From NCBI RefSeq assembly GCF_014859565.1, contig NZ_JACUUA010000138.1:1-8790 (forward strand): DNA of 8,790 nt. Direction: 5' to 3'. Shown here one piece after another: positions 8,501 through 8,790 of the stretch. Below the pieces are notes generated by a model. The model made no database searches and was not told the DNA's origin. It was given only the letters and a program-made list of their open reading frames with translations. The stretch is from Marinospirillum sp. Lineage in GTDB: Bacteria > Pseudomonadota > Gammaproteobacteria > Pseudomonadales > Halomonadaceae. The position numbers and the translations under genes are program-made. Position 1 is the stretch's first letter. Each line of letters begins with the position of its first letter.

Positions 8501-8714
8501 CCCGCACCAGATCAGCGGTCTGCTTGGCCAGGTGTTCAATATCCCGGGGCTGGTGATTAACAATTTTCACCAGCTCCACCATAAAGCTGTTTTCATCAGC
8601 CAGATAGTGCTGACTGATCTGCCGCATCAGTTGGTTTAGATCGGTATCCTGCAAACGAGGGTGCAGTAATTTCTGAGCGTCCAGATGGGTTATTTTTGTG
8701 TCCGGGTCAGTCAT
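5505..8714 (-). CDS. putA: Bifunctional proline dehydrogenase / L-glutamate gamma-semialdehyde dehydrogenase PutA
   Basis: Membrane-associated enzyme that oxidises proline to pyrroline-5-carboxylate (FAD, electrons to quinone) and then to glutamate (NAD+), passing the intermediate through an internal channel. At 1069 residues it is near the short PutA type (about 1000) and well below E. coli PutA (1320). Domains: helical N-terminal and alpha-domain (about 1-140); PRODH barrel (about 200-510) with SIKLSALHPRY (Lys266), DAEEADRLE (Asp307), RLVKGAYWD (Arg368), CRIYAPVG (Tyr472) and RRLLENGAN (Arg487/Arg488); aldehyde dehydrogenase (about 570-1045) with ISPWNFP (Asn720), FTGST (795-799), AETGG (Glu822), nucleophile Cys856 in SAGQRCSALR, EQFGP and QPFGGMGLSGTGPKAGGP. 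The tail NTAAIGGNASL matches the conserved PutA C-terminus. No ribbon-helix-helix domain precedes the alpha-domain, so it should not repress its own operon. All key active-site residues checked are present. The start has a strong GGAG 6 nt upstream. Confidence 0.97.
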   Translation of the reverse strand: MTDPDTKITHLDAQKLLHPRLQDTDLNQLMRQISQHYLADENSFMVELVKIVNHQPRDIEHLAKQTADLVRDVRRQDDAIDSIDKLLQQYSLDTQEGVLLMCLAEALLRIPDATTADALIRDKLSVADWQRHLGQSDSLLVNASTLGLLVTGKVISMDPRNSQPVPVLNKLVNRLGEPMIRKAMAQAMKIMGHQFVLGRTLDEALKNGKPLFKKGYTYSFDMLGEAARTAEDAQRYFNDYLQAIETVGKKGKQLAGDAPAPSVSIKLSALHPRYERGKRDRVLKELVASLGQLTQRARELDVALTLDAEEADRLELSLEVFAAVYRSDAAKGWGQLGLVVQAYTKRALPVLHWLTRLSSEQGDEIPVRLVKGAYWDTEIKHAQILGLDGYPVYTRKANTDLAYLACARFLLSDATKGRIFPQFATHNAHTLSCLLDMAGERPVEFQRLHGMGEALYDQALNRAAKGTYCRIYAPVGAHKDLLPYLVRRLLENGANSSFVHQLVDERVPVEHLCTHPLEQLQNKKTYANPNIPLPLDIYGKDRINSRGANMNINAQLAPLLKQIHTFDTTQWQGAPMLAEGISATAGATQTVLSPFDRNQSVGQIQWTSAAQVQAALDAAELAFPRWNAVPVQERAACLRKAGDLLEAHMPELMALCAREAGKQLVDGVAEIREAVDFCRYYALQAEKHFGEATLLPGPTGESNELYLTGRGIFVAISPWNFPVAIFLGQVLAAAVSGNAVLAKPAEQTSLVACRCMELIYQAGIPRDVIQLLPGIGAEIGPLLTADPRVTGVAFTGSTQTAQRINRALAARDNAPLAALVAETGGQNAMLVDSTALPEQVVADIVESSFTSAGQRCSALRVLFLQDEIADRVIEVLTGAMAELQLGDPRDPATDVGPVIDEPARSKLNAHIEHYRQQGRILAETAVPTELADKGYFVAPTAIKIEQLSELKEEQFGPILHILRYKASEIDAVINSINRTGFGLTFGIQSRNEQFAAYIDSKMRVGNVYINRNMIGAVVGVQPFGGMGLSGTGPKAGGPHYLLRFSTERTRTINTAAIGGNASLLAQSDD

Positions 8715-8720
8715 AGGTGT

Positions 8721-8724
8721 CTCC
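8721..8724 (-). promoter_or_regulatory. Ribosome binding site of putA
   Basis: GGAG on the minus strand, 6 nt before the ATG at 8714, is a near-ideal Shine-Dalgarno site and supports this start, and therefore the absence of a longer N-terminal DNA-binding domain. In the remaining upstream sequence to the window edge (8725-8790) I see A-runs but no promoter that I can support. Confidence 0.75.
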
Positions 8725-8790
8725 AGCGAAGGTTTTTTGACTATCTAAAGAATTCTGGTCTCTGATGGGTCTGTTTTTTTGTTTGAAGCT

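Noticed and set aside
1..8790. A joint system linking two-partner secretion with proline catabolism
   Set aside because: The modules are separated by 462 nt with terminator-like and promoter-like signals, and neither contains a domain connected with the other. Adjacency alone does not support a shared function.
1..8790. tRNA, rRNA, CRISPR arrays, insertion sequences, integrases or attachment sites
   Set aside because: I scanned both strands for characteristic motifs, regularly spaced repeats and terminal inverted repeats with transposase-like frames and found none.

Overview
The window carries four genes, all on the minus strand. Together they form two functionally separate modules. Read 5'->3' on the minus strand (right to left here), the order is putA, putP, a 462-nt AT-rich gap, tpsB, then the start of tpsA, which runs off the left edge. 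The protein types (a PutA without a DNA-binding domain, a PutP-type Na+/proline symporter, a two-partner secretion pair), the outer-membrane signatures and the moderate GC of the coding DNA point to a Gram-negative gammaproteobacterium. A marine or host-associated lineage is plausible, but that is inference; no rRNA or other taxonomic marker is present.

Right half (3981-8790): putA encodes a bifunctional proline dehydrogenase / glutamate-semialdehyde dehydrogenase. It is followed after 39 nt by putP, the Na+/proline symporter. The pair is almost certainly one operon: PutP imports proline and PutA oxidises it in two steps to glutamate, feeding electrons to quinone and NAD+. PutA lacks the N-terminal ribbon-helix-helix repressor domain of the E. 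coli protein, so control must come from elsewhere, and no regulator gene lies in the window.

Middle (3519-3980): no convincing protein gene. It is AT-rich and holds several small structures: a weak hairpin just after putP, a helically phased TTGGCCA repeat, a plus-strand stem-loop followed by a plus-strand terminator-like element, and a weak candidate promoter for tpsB.

Left half (1-3518): tpsB encodes an FhaC/ShlB-type outer-membrane transporter (POTRA domains, VRGF motif, C-terminal Phe beta-signal). The last ~50-70 nt of tpsB overlap the start of tpsA. tpsA encodes a secreted filamentous-haemagglutinin-like protein, of which about 573 N-terminal residues are visible. It is open to the window edge, so the real protein is longer. 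Its conserved secretion domain carries variant signature motifs, and base composition shifts sharply about 420 nt from the left edge, where the passenger part begins. No link between the secretion pair and proline catabolism is visible beyond adjacency.

No tRNA, rRNA, insertion sequence, CRISPR array or integrase was found. The most unusual signals are the possible plus-strand transcript in the gap and the variant TPS motifs; no clearly new system is evident.
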